DNA of 12,300 nt. It comes from CAZXCQ01 sp964639275 (GTDB lineage: Bacteria > Desulfobacterota > DSM-4660 > Desulfatiglandales > Desulfatiglandaceae). The stretch spans positions 1-12,300 of the forward strand of contig CAZXCQ010000192.1 of NCBI GenBank assembly GCA_964639275.1. Reading direction: 5' to 3'. Under the pieces are notes generated by a model that did not search any database, had not been told where the DNA came from, and was given only the letters and a program-made list of their open reading frames with translations. This document shows positions 1 to 6,975 of the stretch, in pieces (the stretch's first letter is position 1; every line of letters begins with the position of its first letter). Both the position numbers and the translations under genes were made by a program.

Positions 1-165
1 CCTTATCATCTTGAACTTGATGCCAGCTTATCAAATGCACTATCCGTTCAGAATCTATCAGGTACAGCCTGAATCCTTTGGCTTCCTTCCACTCCCCCTT
101 ACCCCTTTTACCTTTTCTGGGTGAAGGTTCAGGCCGTGTCGGCGTATGTTGGAGCTGTTGGAGCT
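1..165. other. Unassigned left-edge sequence
   Basis: No reading frame here looks like a protein, and I see no RNA gene. The stretch is less GC-rich than the operon, with pyrimidine-rich runs around 85-115. It ends where the first inverted-repeat element starts at 166. It may be the tail of an intergenic region or another decayed repeat. Confidence 0.4.
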
Positions 166-251
166 GGGGACGTCTATGCTTTTATGCTTTAGCTTGGGGA
201 TTAGATATAACAGACAGCAATTATGCCACGGCAGGCTAGAATAGACGCCCC
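166..251. repeat. Miniature inverted-repeat element with GGGGACGTCTAT ends
   Basis: The left end GGGGACGTCTAT (166-177) is matched by ATAGACGCCCC (241-251), whose complement is GGGGCGTCTAT, so the termini form an imperfect inverted repeat with one base missing. The 86-bp interior has no coding potential. The GGGGACGT core resembles the termini of the RAYT-derived element that begins a few bases later, so this is probably a deletion derivative of a related transposase unit. Family membership is inferred from the ends only. Confidence 0.5.
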
Positions 252-253
252 AT

Positions 254-509
254 GTGGAAAGGGGGACGTAATTTCTGACTAAACTTGACAGCCTGGATCA
301 AAATGGATAAGGGCGTTCATATGCCCAGACAGATAAAGGGATTACGGAGGCAGAGTCAAGATCAGTGAGCCGTAGGAAAAAGACAAGCAAAGCGCCGGCG
401 CTCCCTCTCTCAATTGGCGGTTGTGAAGCTGGGGTATCGTGGAGCCCAGGTGGCTCGTTTTCTTGGCGTTACCACTTCGGGCGTAGTGCGTGCCGCCGGT
501 TGTGAGTAA
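254..509 (+). pseudogene. RAYT (REP-associated Y1 transposase) C-terminal remnant, copy 1
   Basis: This is the decayed homologue of the frame at 11953-12210. Read from GTG 254 it has in-frame TAA stops at 269-271 and 308-310. A 2-nt deletion around 389-393, relative to the other copy, shifts the frame. After the shift the frame recovers the HTH-like tail seen in IS200-like/RAYT transposases (residues like LGYRGAQVARFLGVTTSGV), ending at TAA 507-509. The catalytic Y1 part (HUH motif and tyrosine) is absent, so this cannot be an active transposase. Confidence 0.65.
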
Positions 510-559
510 TTGCCAAATATTGGATGCCGTCCGTCAATTAAGAAACGACGTCCCCCTTT
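258..559 (+). mobile_element. Non-autonomous RAYT-derived element, complete copy
   Basis: The element is bounded by 19-bp imperfect terminal inverted repeats. The left end, AAAGGGGGACGTAATTTCT (258-276), matches the complement of 541-559 (AAAGGGGGACGTCGTTTCT) at 17 of 19 positions, with 12 perfect outer bases. Between them lies the C-terminal remnant of a transposase joined directly to the left end, so most of the transposase gene has been deleted. A second copy with the same internal structure sits at 11957-12245, about 93% identical by hand count (roughly 20 mismatches and one 2-nt gap). Mobilisation would need a transposase supplied from elsewhere. Confidence 0.65.
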
Positions 560-838
560 ACGTGGTGTGACTCTCTGATATGGATCTTCATATGAGATAG
601 ATTGCGCGAGTCCTTCAGAGCTCTGTGAATGATATTCAGAAACTTATTCAGAACTCGCGCCAGGAATGAAGCCCTCTGCCCTGTCTTCTCTAAGGAAATG
701 AATCAACGATAGATGATGGAATGAACAGATCCGACTTTTCAGGTATTTGCATGGTTGGATTCAGGACAAATTACTGTGGATTTATCCGTACTGAAGTGCC
801 ATTCCGACGGGGAAATGGAACAAAAAGACGTCACATTT
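560..838. other. Intergenic region with two hairpins, no gene recognised
   Basis: There are two clear inverted repeats. TCTGATATG (574-582) faces CATATGAGA (589-597) with a 6-nt loop and one mismatch. GCGCGAGT (604-611) is perfectly complementary to ACTCGCGC (653-660), and between the arms lies the 10-bp palindrome CAGAGCTCTG (616-625). Neither is followed by a T-run, so they are not ordinary terminators. A 76-codon open frame at 721-951 has no recognisable domain, no ribosome site and runs through the promoter, so I do not call it a gene. Confidence 0.45.
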
Positions 839-876
839 TGCACAGAAACATGTGCCTGTGCACAGATTTCTGTGCA
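839..876. promoter_or_regulatory. Cluster of TGCACAG half-sites, probable upstream operator
   Basis: TGCACAGAAA (839-848) and TTTCTGTGCA (867-876) form a perfect 10-bp inverted repeat. Between them is the perfect 10-bp palindrome CTGTGCACAG (856-865). The heptamer TGCACAG/CTGTGCA therefore occurs four times in 38 bp. The cluster lies about 55 bp upstream of the -35 box at 931, a usual place for an activator or an upstream operator. The cognate protein is unknown; the adjacent GntR regulator or a global factor are candidates. Confidence 0.5.
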
Positions 877-930
877 TTCCTCTGGGGTGTGGGCTTGCGC
901 AGCAGGTCTTTTTGGTGTCTCAAAAACCCC

Positions 931-960
931 TTGACAAAGCGATCTCATTAGGTCTATGGT
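931..960 (+). promoter_or_regulatory. Sigma70-type promoter for the regulator gene and possibly the operon
   Basis: A perfect -35 box TTGACA (931-936) is followed after 18 bp by a weaker -10 box TATGGT (955-960). The start codon of the GntR gene is at 1003, so the leader would be about 35 nt. No comparably good promoter is visible before dctP, so this may drive the whole gene series. The assignment rests on box match and spacing only. Confidence 0.55.
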
Positions 961-971
961 TAGCCCACCAT
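956..971. promoter_or_regulatory. Small inverted repeat overlapping the -10 box, candidate GntR operator
   Basis: ATGGT (956-960) and ACCAT (967-971) form an inverted repeat with a 6-nt spacer, flanked by CTA on the left and TTAG on the right, which extends the symmetry imperfectly. TGGT/ACCA arms are typical of FadR-type GntR operators, although the usual spacer is shorter. A repressor bound here would cover the -10 and start region, consistent with autoregulation. This is inference. Confidence 0.35.
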
Positions 972-1002
972 TAGCGAAATCACGATTTCTTCGGGTAGAG
1001 GC

Positions 1003-1746
1003 ATGACAAAAGCACAAACCAGCTTGATCTTCAGATCCATTGCAGAGGACAAACAGGCCCATGAGAAGATTGCGGCCCAGATCAAGCAGGCCATTTTCGA
1101 GAGAAAGATCCTGCCGGGCCAAAGGCTCCAATCCGAAAGAGAGCTCACCGAAATCTTCAATACCAGCAGGGTGACCGTGAGGGCGGCCATCCTGACGTTG
1201 AAAAACAGTGGCCTCCTCTATGTGAAAAAGGGGACCGGCGGCGGTACCTTTGTGGCCGATGATATCGGGGAGACCGAGATCTCCGGGCTCTTGAGGGATA
1301 TCGTCCGCTGGAAGAAAATCAGTATCGGCCATGTGATCCAGGTAAGGGGGATTATTGAGCCGCAGGTGGCCTATCTGGCAGCCAAACACGCCACAGCAGA
1401 GGATGTGGAAGAGATATGGACCACCATCAGGGACCTGGACCGCTCTTTCAAACGGAGAGCCACCTTCCAGGCCCAGGACGAGAAATTCCACAAGGCCCTT
1501 GCAGCCGCTGCAAAAAATCCGCTCTTGAGCGTGTTTCAGGCATCCCTCATCGATCTCCTCTTCAAGTTCATCTCCACCATCAAGTGGAAAGAGGAAGACA
1601 AGGAAAATATCACCCGGCACCACAAAAAGATCGCCCAAAAGGTGGAAGCACACGATCCAAGAGGGGCCAGAGAGGCCATGATCGAGCATCTGAAGGATAT
1701 GAGGGAGCGGTTTTCCGGGTATCCTGTGAAGGATGTGCTGAAGTAG
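1003..1746 (+). CDS. GntR-family transcriptional regulator, FadR/FCD type
   Basis: The 247-residue product has the usual length for the FadR subfamily. Residues about 20-85 form the winged helix-turn-helix (LPGQRLQSERELTEIF, then SRVTVRAAI). The C-terminal half is an FCD ligand-binding domain with the expected metal-site residues D159 and H163 (DEKFH), H207 (in RHHKKI) and H229 (in MIEHL). FCD domains bind organic acids or acyl-CoAs through a metal ion; here the ligand is presumably the transported solute or a CoA intermediate. The start follows a weak TAGAGG only 1 nt away, so initiation may be inefficient. The gene lies 118 nt upstream of dctP on the same strand, next to a TTGACA promoter with inverted repeats. 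A role as repressor of itself and the operon is likely but inferred. Confidence 0.9.
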   Translation: MTKAQTSLIFRSIAEDKQAHEKIAAQIKQAIFERKILPGQRLQSERELTEIFNTSRVTVRAAILTLKNSGLLYVKKGTGGGTFVADDIGETEISGLLRDIVRWKKISIGHVIQVRGIIEPQVAYLAAKHATAEDVEEIWTTIRDLDRSFKRRATFQAQDEKFHKALAAAAKNPLLSVFQASLIDLLFKFISTIKWKEEDKENITRHHKKIAQKVEAHDPRGAREAMIEHLKDMRERFSGYPVKDVLK

Positions 1747-1778
1747 GGAAGGGCGGAGGGGCTCGCGATTTTTGAGGG

Positions 1779-1848
1779 AAAGGAGGTGATGAGGAATCGG
1801 CCGGATCTCACTGTTGGGAGAGAAACACTTTTCCTAACCATAATCTAG
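1779..1848 (+). other. Orphan full-length Shine-Dalgarno with a 19-codon frame
   Basis: The gntR-dctP spacer contains AAAGGAGGTGAT (1779-1790), almost the entire anti-SD complement, far stronger than the site used by dctP (GGAGG 1854-1858). The only ATG nearby is 1789, which overlaps the motif and opens a 19-codon frame ending at TAG 1846-1848, just before the dctP ribosome site. The spacing is too short for normal initiation. It may be a leader peptide, a ribosome standby site, or a relic of a lost gene. A weak promoter-like pair (TTGGGA 1814, CATAAT 1839, 19-nt spacer) is not convincing. Confidence 0.3.
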
Positions 1849-1864
1849 AGCGTGGAGGGAGAAA

Positions 1865-2836
1865 ATGAAAAAGTTCTTTATCGTCCTGGTGGTTTTGGTC
1901 GGCGCACTGGTGGCGTTCACGCCTGTCCATGCCAAAATCGTCCTCAAGATGGTCACCTTTCTGCCCAAAGGCGATGTCAACATGACCGCCTGGATGGCTT
2001 TTGTGGAGGACGTGAACAAGAAGTCCAAAGGGGAATTGGAGATCAAATATATCGGGGGCCCGGAGGCCATCCCTGGATTCAAGCAGTTCGAGGCCCTTCG
2101 AAACGGTGTGGTGGATATCATCTATGCCTGCGAGGCCTATTACGGACGGCAGATCACGGGTGCGGCATACACCCACCTCACCCGCCTCGATCCCACCCAG
2201 GAACGGGAAAGCGGCTATTACGACTTCAGGAAGGAGCTGCTCAAAAAGCACAACGTGTTCTATCTGGGCAGGCCTGAATACGGTGTCTGGTTTCAGGTCT
2301 TTACCAACAAGCCGGTCAAGAGCCCCAAGGAACTCAAAGGGCAGAAGATCCGCGTTTCAGCCACCTACGAGCCTTTTACCAAACGGCTGGGCGCCGTGCC
2401 GGTGACCATGCCCGGCTCAGACATCTACACCGCCCTTGAGAGGGGCACCATTGATGGTTATGCCTGGTCGGTTCTGGGAAACATCCAGATGGGATGGGTG
2501 GATGTGTGCAAGTATATCATTGAACCCAGGATCTACCAGATGAATCTGGAGGTGCTGGTCAACCTCAAGACATGGGAAAAACTCCCAAAACATCTTCAGA
2601 AGCTTCTCATGGACTGCATGATCGAAAACGAGAAGAAGTACGGTCCCATCATGGCCAAGATCGCTGAGAAGGAATACAAGCAGATGCAGGAGAAGGGGAT
2701 GAAGGTCATCCAGTTCTCGCCCAAGGACACCAAGTACTATGTTGACCTGGCCTATGAGGCGGGATGGGATGAGGTTATCAAACAGAATCCGGAACTGGGT
2801 CCCAAGCTCAAGAAGATGCTGAGTCCCAAGGAATAG
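1865..2836 (+). CDS. dctP: TRAP transporter periplasmic solute-binding protein
   Basis: This is the 323-residue extracytoplasmic receptor of a tripartite ATP-independent periplasmic (TRAP) transporter. It captures the solute in the periplasm and delivers it to the DctQM membrane part. Residues 1-23 are a signal peptide (MKK, hydrophobic core, VHA before the likely cut). The DctP fold is shown by KSPKELKGQKIRV around 152-164, where R163 matches the arginine that usually binds the substrate carboxylate, and by LERGTIDGYAW at 191-201. The start has GGAGG 6 nt upstream. A carboxylate ligand is expected from the arginine, but the exact solute cannot be read. dctQ follows after 27 nt. Confidence 0.93.
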   Translation: MKKFFIVLVVLVGALVAFTPVHAKIVLKMVTFLPKGDVNMTAWMAFVEDVNKKSKGELEIKYIGGPEAIPGFKQFEALRNGVVDIIYACEAYYGRQITGAAYTHLTRLDPTQERESGYYDFRKELLKKHNVFYLGRPEYGVWFQVFTNKPVKSPKELKGQKIRVSATYEPFTKRLGAVPVTMPGSDIYTALERGTIDGYAWSVLGNIQMGWVDVCKYIIEPRIYQMNLEVLVNLKTWEKLPKHLQKLLMDCMIENEKKYGPIMAKIAEKEYKQMQEKGMKVIQFSPKDTKYYVDLAYEAGWDEVIKQNPELGPKLKKMLSPKE

Positions 2837-2863
2837 GGGCCTTTTTGGAGGGGTGACAGAGCC

Positions 2864-3400
2864 ATGGGCCTTTTTGCCAAAGCAGGTCGCCTTCTGGACA
2901 AGGCCGTGGTGGGCTTCGCCTGGCTGGCCGGCCTGTTGATGATGTTTGCTCTGGTCACGGTGTGCGTGGATGTGATCATGAGATACTTCTTCAACAGGCC
3001 CAGCGGGTGGGTGCTTCAGATCAGCGAGTATATCCTGCTCTATATCCCTTTCCTGGCAGCCGCCTATGTCCTTCGGGAAGAGAGCCACATCCGGATCGAT
3101 ATCCTCCTGAATCATTTCGGTCAGAAGGCTCGGTCCCTCCTGAACATGGCGACATCCATCCTGGGGTCCTGCGTGCTCTTGCTTTTGACCTATTACGGCA
3201 CCGTTATCACCCATGACTTCTACCAGCGGCAGGTCCCCACATTGGAGTACCTGAAAATCCCCGAATTCCTGGTGATCATGGTGATTCCCTTCGGGTGTCT
3301 GCTCTTCGCGCTTCAGTTCATTCGCCGGGCCCACAAGGCCTATCAGGGATTCAGGGGCGAGGCAGATCCCAAACCCGGAACCCAAAACCCGGAACCCTGA
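2864..3400 (+). CDS. dctQ: TRAP transporter small membrane subunit
   Basis: The 178-residue protein has four hydrophobic segments, as DctQ proteins do: about residues 13-35, 48-67, 87-108 and 126-147. Together with DctM it forms the sodium- or proton-driven membrane part of the TRAP system. A GGAGGGG lies 10 nt upstream of the ATG. The C-terminus is unusual: the last dozen or so codons and the stop codon itself fall in a 7-nt tandem repeat (3368-3411), giving a polar tail ADPKPGTQNPEP with no obvious role. The transmembrane part is intact, so function is probably kept. Confidence 0.88.
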   Translation: MGLFAKAGRLLDKAVVGFAWLAGLLMMFALVTVCVDVIMRYFFNRPSGWVLQISEYILLYIPFLAAAYVLREESHIRIDILLNHFGQKARSLLNMATSILGSCVLLLLTYYGTVITHDFYQRQVPTLEYLKIPEFLVIMVIPFGCLLFALQFIRRAHKAYQGFRGEADPKPGTQNPEP

Positions 3401-3411
3401 ACCCGACTCCC
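3368..3411. repeat. Degenerate 7-nt tandem repeat across the dctQ/dctM junction
   Basis: Units of the type CCCGGAA/CCCAAAA/CCCTGAA follow each other with 7-nt period, about six units. They cover the 3' end of dctQ, its TGA stop (3398-3400) and the whole 12-nt gap to dctM. A similar run, CTGAAACCTGAACACTGAAA (11922-11941), lies after the last gene. Such runs look like dispersed intergenic repeats; here one has expanded into a coding end. Confidence 0.6.
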
Positions 3412-3412
3412 T

Positions 3413-4729
3413 ATGGAATGGTGGCTTGCACTGACTCTTTTGCTGGGAACCATGCTCATCCTGATGCTCTCCGGGATGCCCGTGGCCGTATCTTTCCTCC
3501 TGGTGGACATCATCGGGGCCCTCCTCTTTTTGGGGGGCGAGGCGGGCATTCTGCAGCTGGTCCTCAACATGAAAGAGAGCCTCACCTCTTTCAGCCTCCT
3601 CCCCGTACCGCTTTTCGTGCTCATGGGCGAAGTCATGTTTCATTCCCAACTGGGGTTCAAAGCCATCGATGTGATGGATCAGTGGATCGGAAAGATCCCG
3701 GGAAGGCTCTCCCTGCTGGCCATTACAGGGGGGGCCGTCTTTTCCACCATGAGCGGATCCACCCTGGCCACCACGGCCATCCTGGGGTCTCTGCTGGTCC
3801 CTGATATGGAGAGGCGGGGCTATCACAAGACCATGGCCATCGGCCCGGTCATGGGAAGCGGCGGGCTTTCCATGCTGATCCCCCCGAGCGCCCTGGCCAT
3901 CCTCCTTGCGGCACTCAACCAGATCTCCGTGGGCGGTCTTCTGATCGCAGGGATCGTGCCGGGGCTCCTCATGGCCTTTTTCTACGGCAGTTACGTGGTG
4001 ATCCGCTGCTGGCTCCAACCGCACCTGGCCCCTCCTTACCAAAAGACCCGGGTGCCGCTGTCCCAGAAGATCAGGGGGACCGTCATCCATGTCCTTCCCC
4101 TTGGGCTCATCATATTCCTGGTGATCGGCCTCATCTTCCTGGGGGTTGCCACACCGTCGGAGGCCGCGGCCCTGGGTTCCATGGGGACCGTCCTCCTGGC
4201 CGCGGCCTATGGGAGGATGAATTTCAAGATCATGAAGGCCAGTATCATCGGTACGGTCAAGATTACCTCCATGATGTTCATGATCATCGTGGGATCCATG
4301 ACCTTCAGCCAGATCATGGCCTTTTCAGGGGCCAGCGCCGGCCTCATTCAGGTGGTCACCGGACTTGACCTGCCGCCTGTCATGATCCTCATCTCCATGC
4401 AGCTCCTTCTCCTCTTCCTGGGCTGCTTCATGGACAACCTCTCCATGGTGATGATTGCCATCCCCATCTTTCTCCCCATCGTGAATGCGCTCCACTTCGA
4501 CACCCTCTGGTTCGCCCTGATCATCCTGGTAAACATGGAGATGGCCAACACCACCCCGCCCTTCGGGCTTCTCCTCTTTGTGATGAAGGGGGTGGCGCCC
4601 AAGGGGACCACCATGGCGGAGGTGTACAAGGCGGGAATCCCCTTTCTCATGTGTGATGCCCTGGTGATGATTCTGGTGATGATCTTCCCACAGATCGCCC
4701 TCTATCTGCCGGGTCTCATGAAGGGCTAG
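3413..4729 (+). CDS. dctM: TRAP transporter large membrane subunit
   Basis: The 438-residue protein is the DctM permease, with about twelve hydrophobic segments through its length. Family signatures visible are the N-terminus with LSGMPVAVSFLL, the central region with MSGSTLATTAILGSLL and GGLSMLIPPS, and near the C-terminus NTTPPFGLLLFVMKGVAP. It carries the solute across the inner membrane using an ion gradient, receiving it from DctP. The start is fixed by the conserved N-terminal helix, yet the 12 nt before it contain no Shine-Dalgarno, only the pyrimidine-rich end of the 7-nt repeat. Translation is probably coupled to dctQ. The next gene is 146 nt away. Confidence 0.93.
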   Translation: MEWWLALTLLLGTMLILMLSGMPVAVSFLLVDIIGALLFLGGEAGILQLVLNMKESLTSFSLLPVPLFVLMGEVMFHSQLGFKAIDVMDQWIGKIPGRLSLLAITGGAVFSTMSGSTLATTAILGSLLVPDMERRGYHKTMAIGPVMGSGGLSMLIPPSALAILLAALNQISVGGLLIAGIVPGLLMAFFYGSYVVIRCWLQPHLAPPYQKTRVPLSQKIRGTVIHVLPLGLIIFLVIGLIFLGVATPSEAAALGSMGTVLLAAAYGRMNFKIMKASIIGTVKITSMMFMIIVGSMTFSQIMAFSGASAGLIQVVTGLDLPPVMILISMQLLLLFLGCFMDNLSMVMIAIPIFLPIVNALHFDTLWFALIILVNMEMANTTPPFGLLLFVMKGVAPKGTTMAEVYKAGIPFLMCDALVMILVMIFPQIALYLPGLMKG

Positions 4730-4747
4730 GGCATGCAGGAAGGATGG

Positions 4748-4826
4748 CTTCGCAAAGATCGCGAAGTGAAATCATTGGTTACAAAACGGTTTTTTTTGGT
4801 GCTCTTGGCGCCTTTTCGTGAAAATA
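4748..4826. repeat. Dispersed intergenic repeat with terminator-like hairpin between dctM and hyuA
   Basis: CTTCGC (4748-4753) and GCGAAG (4761-4766) form a perfect 6-bp stem. Further on, an eight-T run is followed by GGTGC (4798-4802), TCTTG, GCGCC (4808-4812) and TTTT, a short hairpin with a U-tail. On the opposite strand this reads FSRKGAKSTKK, the signature of a widespread intergenic repeat that often appears in bacterial annotations as false peptides with SRKGAK. It may act as a partial terminator separating transporter and enzyme genes. Confidence 0.5.
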
Positions 4827-4875
4827 GAGTCTTTACGAGTTCGTCAGGATTTGGCTTGCTGATGTGGGAGGTTCT

Positions 4876-6951
4876 ATGGGGTTCAAGATAGGCGTTGATG
4901 TGGGCGGCACCTTTACAGACTTCCTCCTCATGGATGAGGGGGGGGCTGCGCATATATTCAAGGTGTTGTCGACCCCGGATGATCCCTCCATCGGAGTGAT
5001 AGAAGGGCTTTCCCGGATGGCGGAAGAAAAGGGGGTTGGACTTCCGGCCTTTCTGAAACAGGTGGAGATCATCGTACACGGGACCACGGTCACCACCAAT
5101 GCCGTCCTCACAGGCAACACGGCAAAGACCGGTCTTCTCACCACCAGGGGATTTCGGGACGCGCTCCAGATGAGAAGGGGGATCAGGGAGGAACTCTACA
5201 ACAACAAGTACCTTCCGCCCAGTCCCATTGTCCCGCGATATCTCCGGGTGCCGGTGGAAGAGAGGACCGACTTTGAGGGGCGGATCATCAAGGAGATCCG
5301 ACTTGAAGATGTGGAAGAGGGGGTCCGGCTTTTCACGGAAGAAGAGGTGGAGGCCGTGGCCATCTGTTTCCTCCATGCCTATGCGGACGGCCGAAACGAG
5401 CTTGAGGCAGAGAAGAAGTTGGAGCAACTCATGCCTGAAACCTATGTTTCGGTGTCCTCAAAGATCCTGCCTCAGGTTCGATTCTATGCCCGGGTGAGTA
5501 CCACCGTGCTCAATGCCGCTGTGGGGCCGATTCTCAAAAAATATATCAGGAGGCTTACGGCCCGGCTCAAAGAAAACCGGTTTGGGGGGATCCTTCTGAT
5601 CATGCAGTCAAACGGCGGGGTCACCCGCCCCGGAGCGGTCACGGAGCTGCCTGCAAGCACCCTCCTCTCCGGGCCTGCTGCCGCACCGGTTGCAGGGGTC
5701 GCCTATACGGCCCTTCATGCAGAGGAGGATTTCATCACCGTGGATATGGGGGGCACCAGCTTTGATGCAGCCCTCATCAAGGGGGCGCGTCCCCTGGTCA
5801 CCACCGAGGGCAAGATCAACCGGCTGGCCCTGGCCCTCCCCATGATGGAGATCAACACCATCGGGGCCGGAGGCGGGAGCATCGCCTGGATCGACCAAGG
5901 GGGACTCCTCAGGATGGGGCCCAGGAGTGCCGGCGCCAAGCCGGGTCCTGTGTGCTACGGCCTCGGGGGCCGCGAACCCACCTGCAGTGATGCCAACCTG
6001 ATCCTGGGTTACCTGCGCGCCGATTTTTTTGCCGGGGGCAAGATGAAGCTGGATCAGGGCGCAGCGGCCAGGGCCATCCAGGAGACCGTGGCCCGGCCAC
6101 TGGGGATGGACCTCACCGAAGCCGCTTACGGCATGCATCACATCATGAACGTGAACATGGCCTCGGCGATCCGGGAGATCTCGGTTCAGAGGGGATTCGA
6201 CCCGAGGGAGTTTCTCCTGGTCTGTGCCGGCGGGGCCGGTCCGATCCATGCGGCCATGATCTCCCAAGAACTGGAAATATCCCGGATCCTGATCCCCAAG
6301 GAGTCGTCCATCTTCTGCGCCGCGGGCATGCTCCTCTCAGACCTGAAACACGATTCTGTAAGGAGCTACCATGTGCCCTTTTCCCCGGAGGGGGTGGATC
6401 CGAAGCGTTTTCTCTTCCTGGTGGGAGACCTGGAGACCTGGGGCCAAAAGACCCTGAAAGGGGAGCATATCCCCCAGGCCAAGAGGGAGTTCCGGTTTTC
6501 CCTGGACCTCCGCTACGTTGGCCAGTACCACGAAGTAAACGTCCATACGGAGGCCAAAGAGCTCCAGGCCCTGGCCTTCAAAAGGATCGGGGAGCGGTTC
6601 CATGCCGAGCACAACCGGCTCTACGGTTATGATCTCAGGGAAGAGGGGACCGCGATGGAACTGGTCAATATCCGGATGACGGCCGTGGGAAGGACCGATA
6701 AACCCGCCTTTCAAAAGGAGGCATATCAGGGGAGCGATGCCGCCCGATTCCGCAAGGGGACCCGGCCGGTCTTTATTCCGTCGGACCGGCAATACGCCCA
6801 GGTGGATGTGTATGACGGAGACCGGATGGGCTACGGGAACCGGTTAAAAGGGCCTGTTATCATCGAACAGGTGAATACCACCATCTTTGTGCCGCCCCAA
6901 TATGAGATCGAGTGCGACCCTTACGGCAGCTTCATCATGAGCCTGGGTTAG
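4876..6951 (+). CDS. hyuA: HyuA-type ATP-dependent hydantoinase/oxoprolinase family subunit
   Basis: The 691-residue product belongs to the hydantoinase A/oxoprolinase/acetone-carboxylase family, whose members phosphorylate a carbonyl or amide oxygen with ATP to open a cyclic amide or carboxylate a ketone. ASKHA-fold motifs are present: DVGGTFTDF (8-16), HGTT with following TNAVL (68-78), QSNGG (244-248), LSGPAAAPVAG (264-274), DMGGTSFD (290-297), GAGGGS (330-335), AGAKPGP (352-358) and CAGGAGPIHA (450-459). I chose ATG 4876 because GGGAGG (4866-4871) lies just before it and the phosphate loop then begins at residue 8; a GTG at 4864 would add four residues and lie upstream of that site. hyuB follows after 24 nt and is the expected partner. 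The substrate is undetermined. Confidence 0.9.
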   Translation: MGFKIGVDVGGTFTDFLLMDEGGAAHIFKVLSTPDDPSIGVIEGLSRMAEEKGVGLPAFLKQVEIIVHGTTVTTNAVLTGNTAKTGLLTTRGFRDALQMRRGIREELYNNKYLPPSPIVPRYLRVPVEERTDFEGRIIKEIRLEDVEEGVRLFTEEEVEAVAICFLHAYADGRNELEAEKKLEQLMPETYVSVSSKILPQVRFYARVSTTVLNAAVGPILKKYIRRLTARLKENRFGGILLIMQSNGGVTRPGAVTELPASTLLSGPAAAPVAGVAYTALHAEEDFITVDMGGTSFDAALIKGARPLVTTEGKINRLALALPMMEINTIGAGGGSIAWIDQGGLLRMGPRSAGAKPGPVCYGLGGREPTCSDANLILGYLRADFFAGGKMKLDQGAAARAIQETVARPLGMDLTEAAYGMHHIMNVNMASAIREISVQRGFDPREFLLVCAGGAGPIHAAMISQELEISRILIPKESSIFCAAGMLLSDLKHDSVRSYHVPFSPEGVDPKRFLFLVGDLETWGQKTLKGEHIPQAKREFRFSLDLRYVGQYHEVNVHTEAKELQALAFKRIGERFHAEHNRLYGYDLREEGTAMELVNIRMTAVGRTDKPAFQKEAYQGSDAARFRKGTRPVFIPSDRQYAQVDVYDGDRMGYGNRLKGPVIIEQVNTTIFVPPQYEIECDPYGSFIMSLG

Positions 6952-6975
6952 GGGCCGGAAAACAGAGGGAACAGC

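Noticed and set aside
166..559. CRISPR array or integron attC sites suggested by the repeated GGGGACGT cores
   Set aside because: There are only terminal pairs in inverted orientation, no regular spacers, and the interior is a transposase remnant.
721..951. 76-codon plus-strand frame before the GntR gene
   Set aside because: It includes the TGCACAG cluster and the -35 box, has no ribosome site, and its sequence has no recognisable features.
739..1689. 316-codon minus-strand frame covering the promoter region and the GntR gene
   Set aside because: It overlaps the clear regulator gene and the promoter; the product has no recognisable family.
2417..4090. 557-codon open frame on the minus strand across dctP-dctQ-dctM
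   Set aside because: It lies opposite three well-recognised transporter genes; its product is low-complexity, rich in His, Gly, Pro and Asp, with no domain. It is a by-product of GC-rich codon use.
4748..4816. Strong Rho-independent terminator after dctM
   Set aside because: The first stem is 24 nt from the T-run and the second has only 5 bp including a G-U pair, so it is at most weak; kept only as a repeat with terminator-like features.
4726..5427. 233-codon minus-strand frame at the start of hyuA
   Set aside because: Its C-terminal FSRKGAK part is the translated dispersed repeat and the rest is antisense to hyuA.
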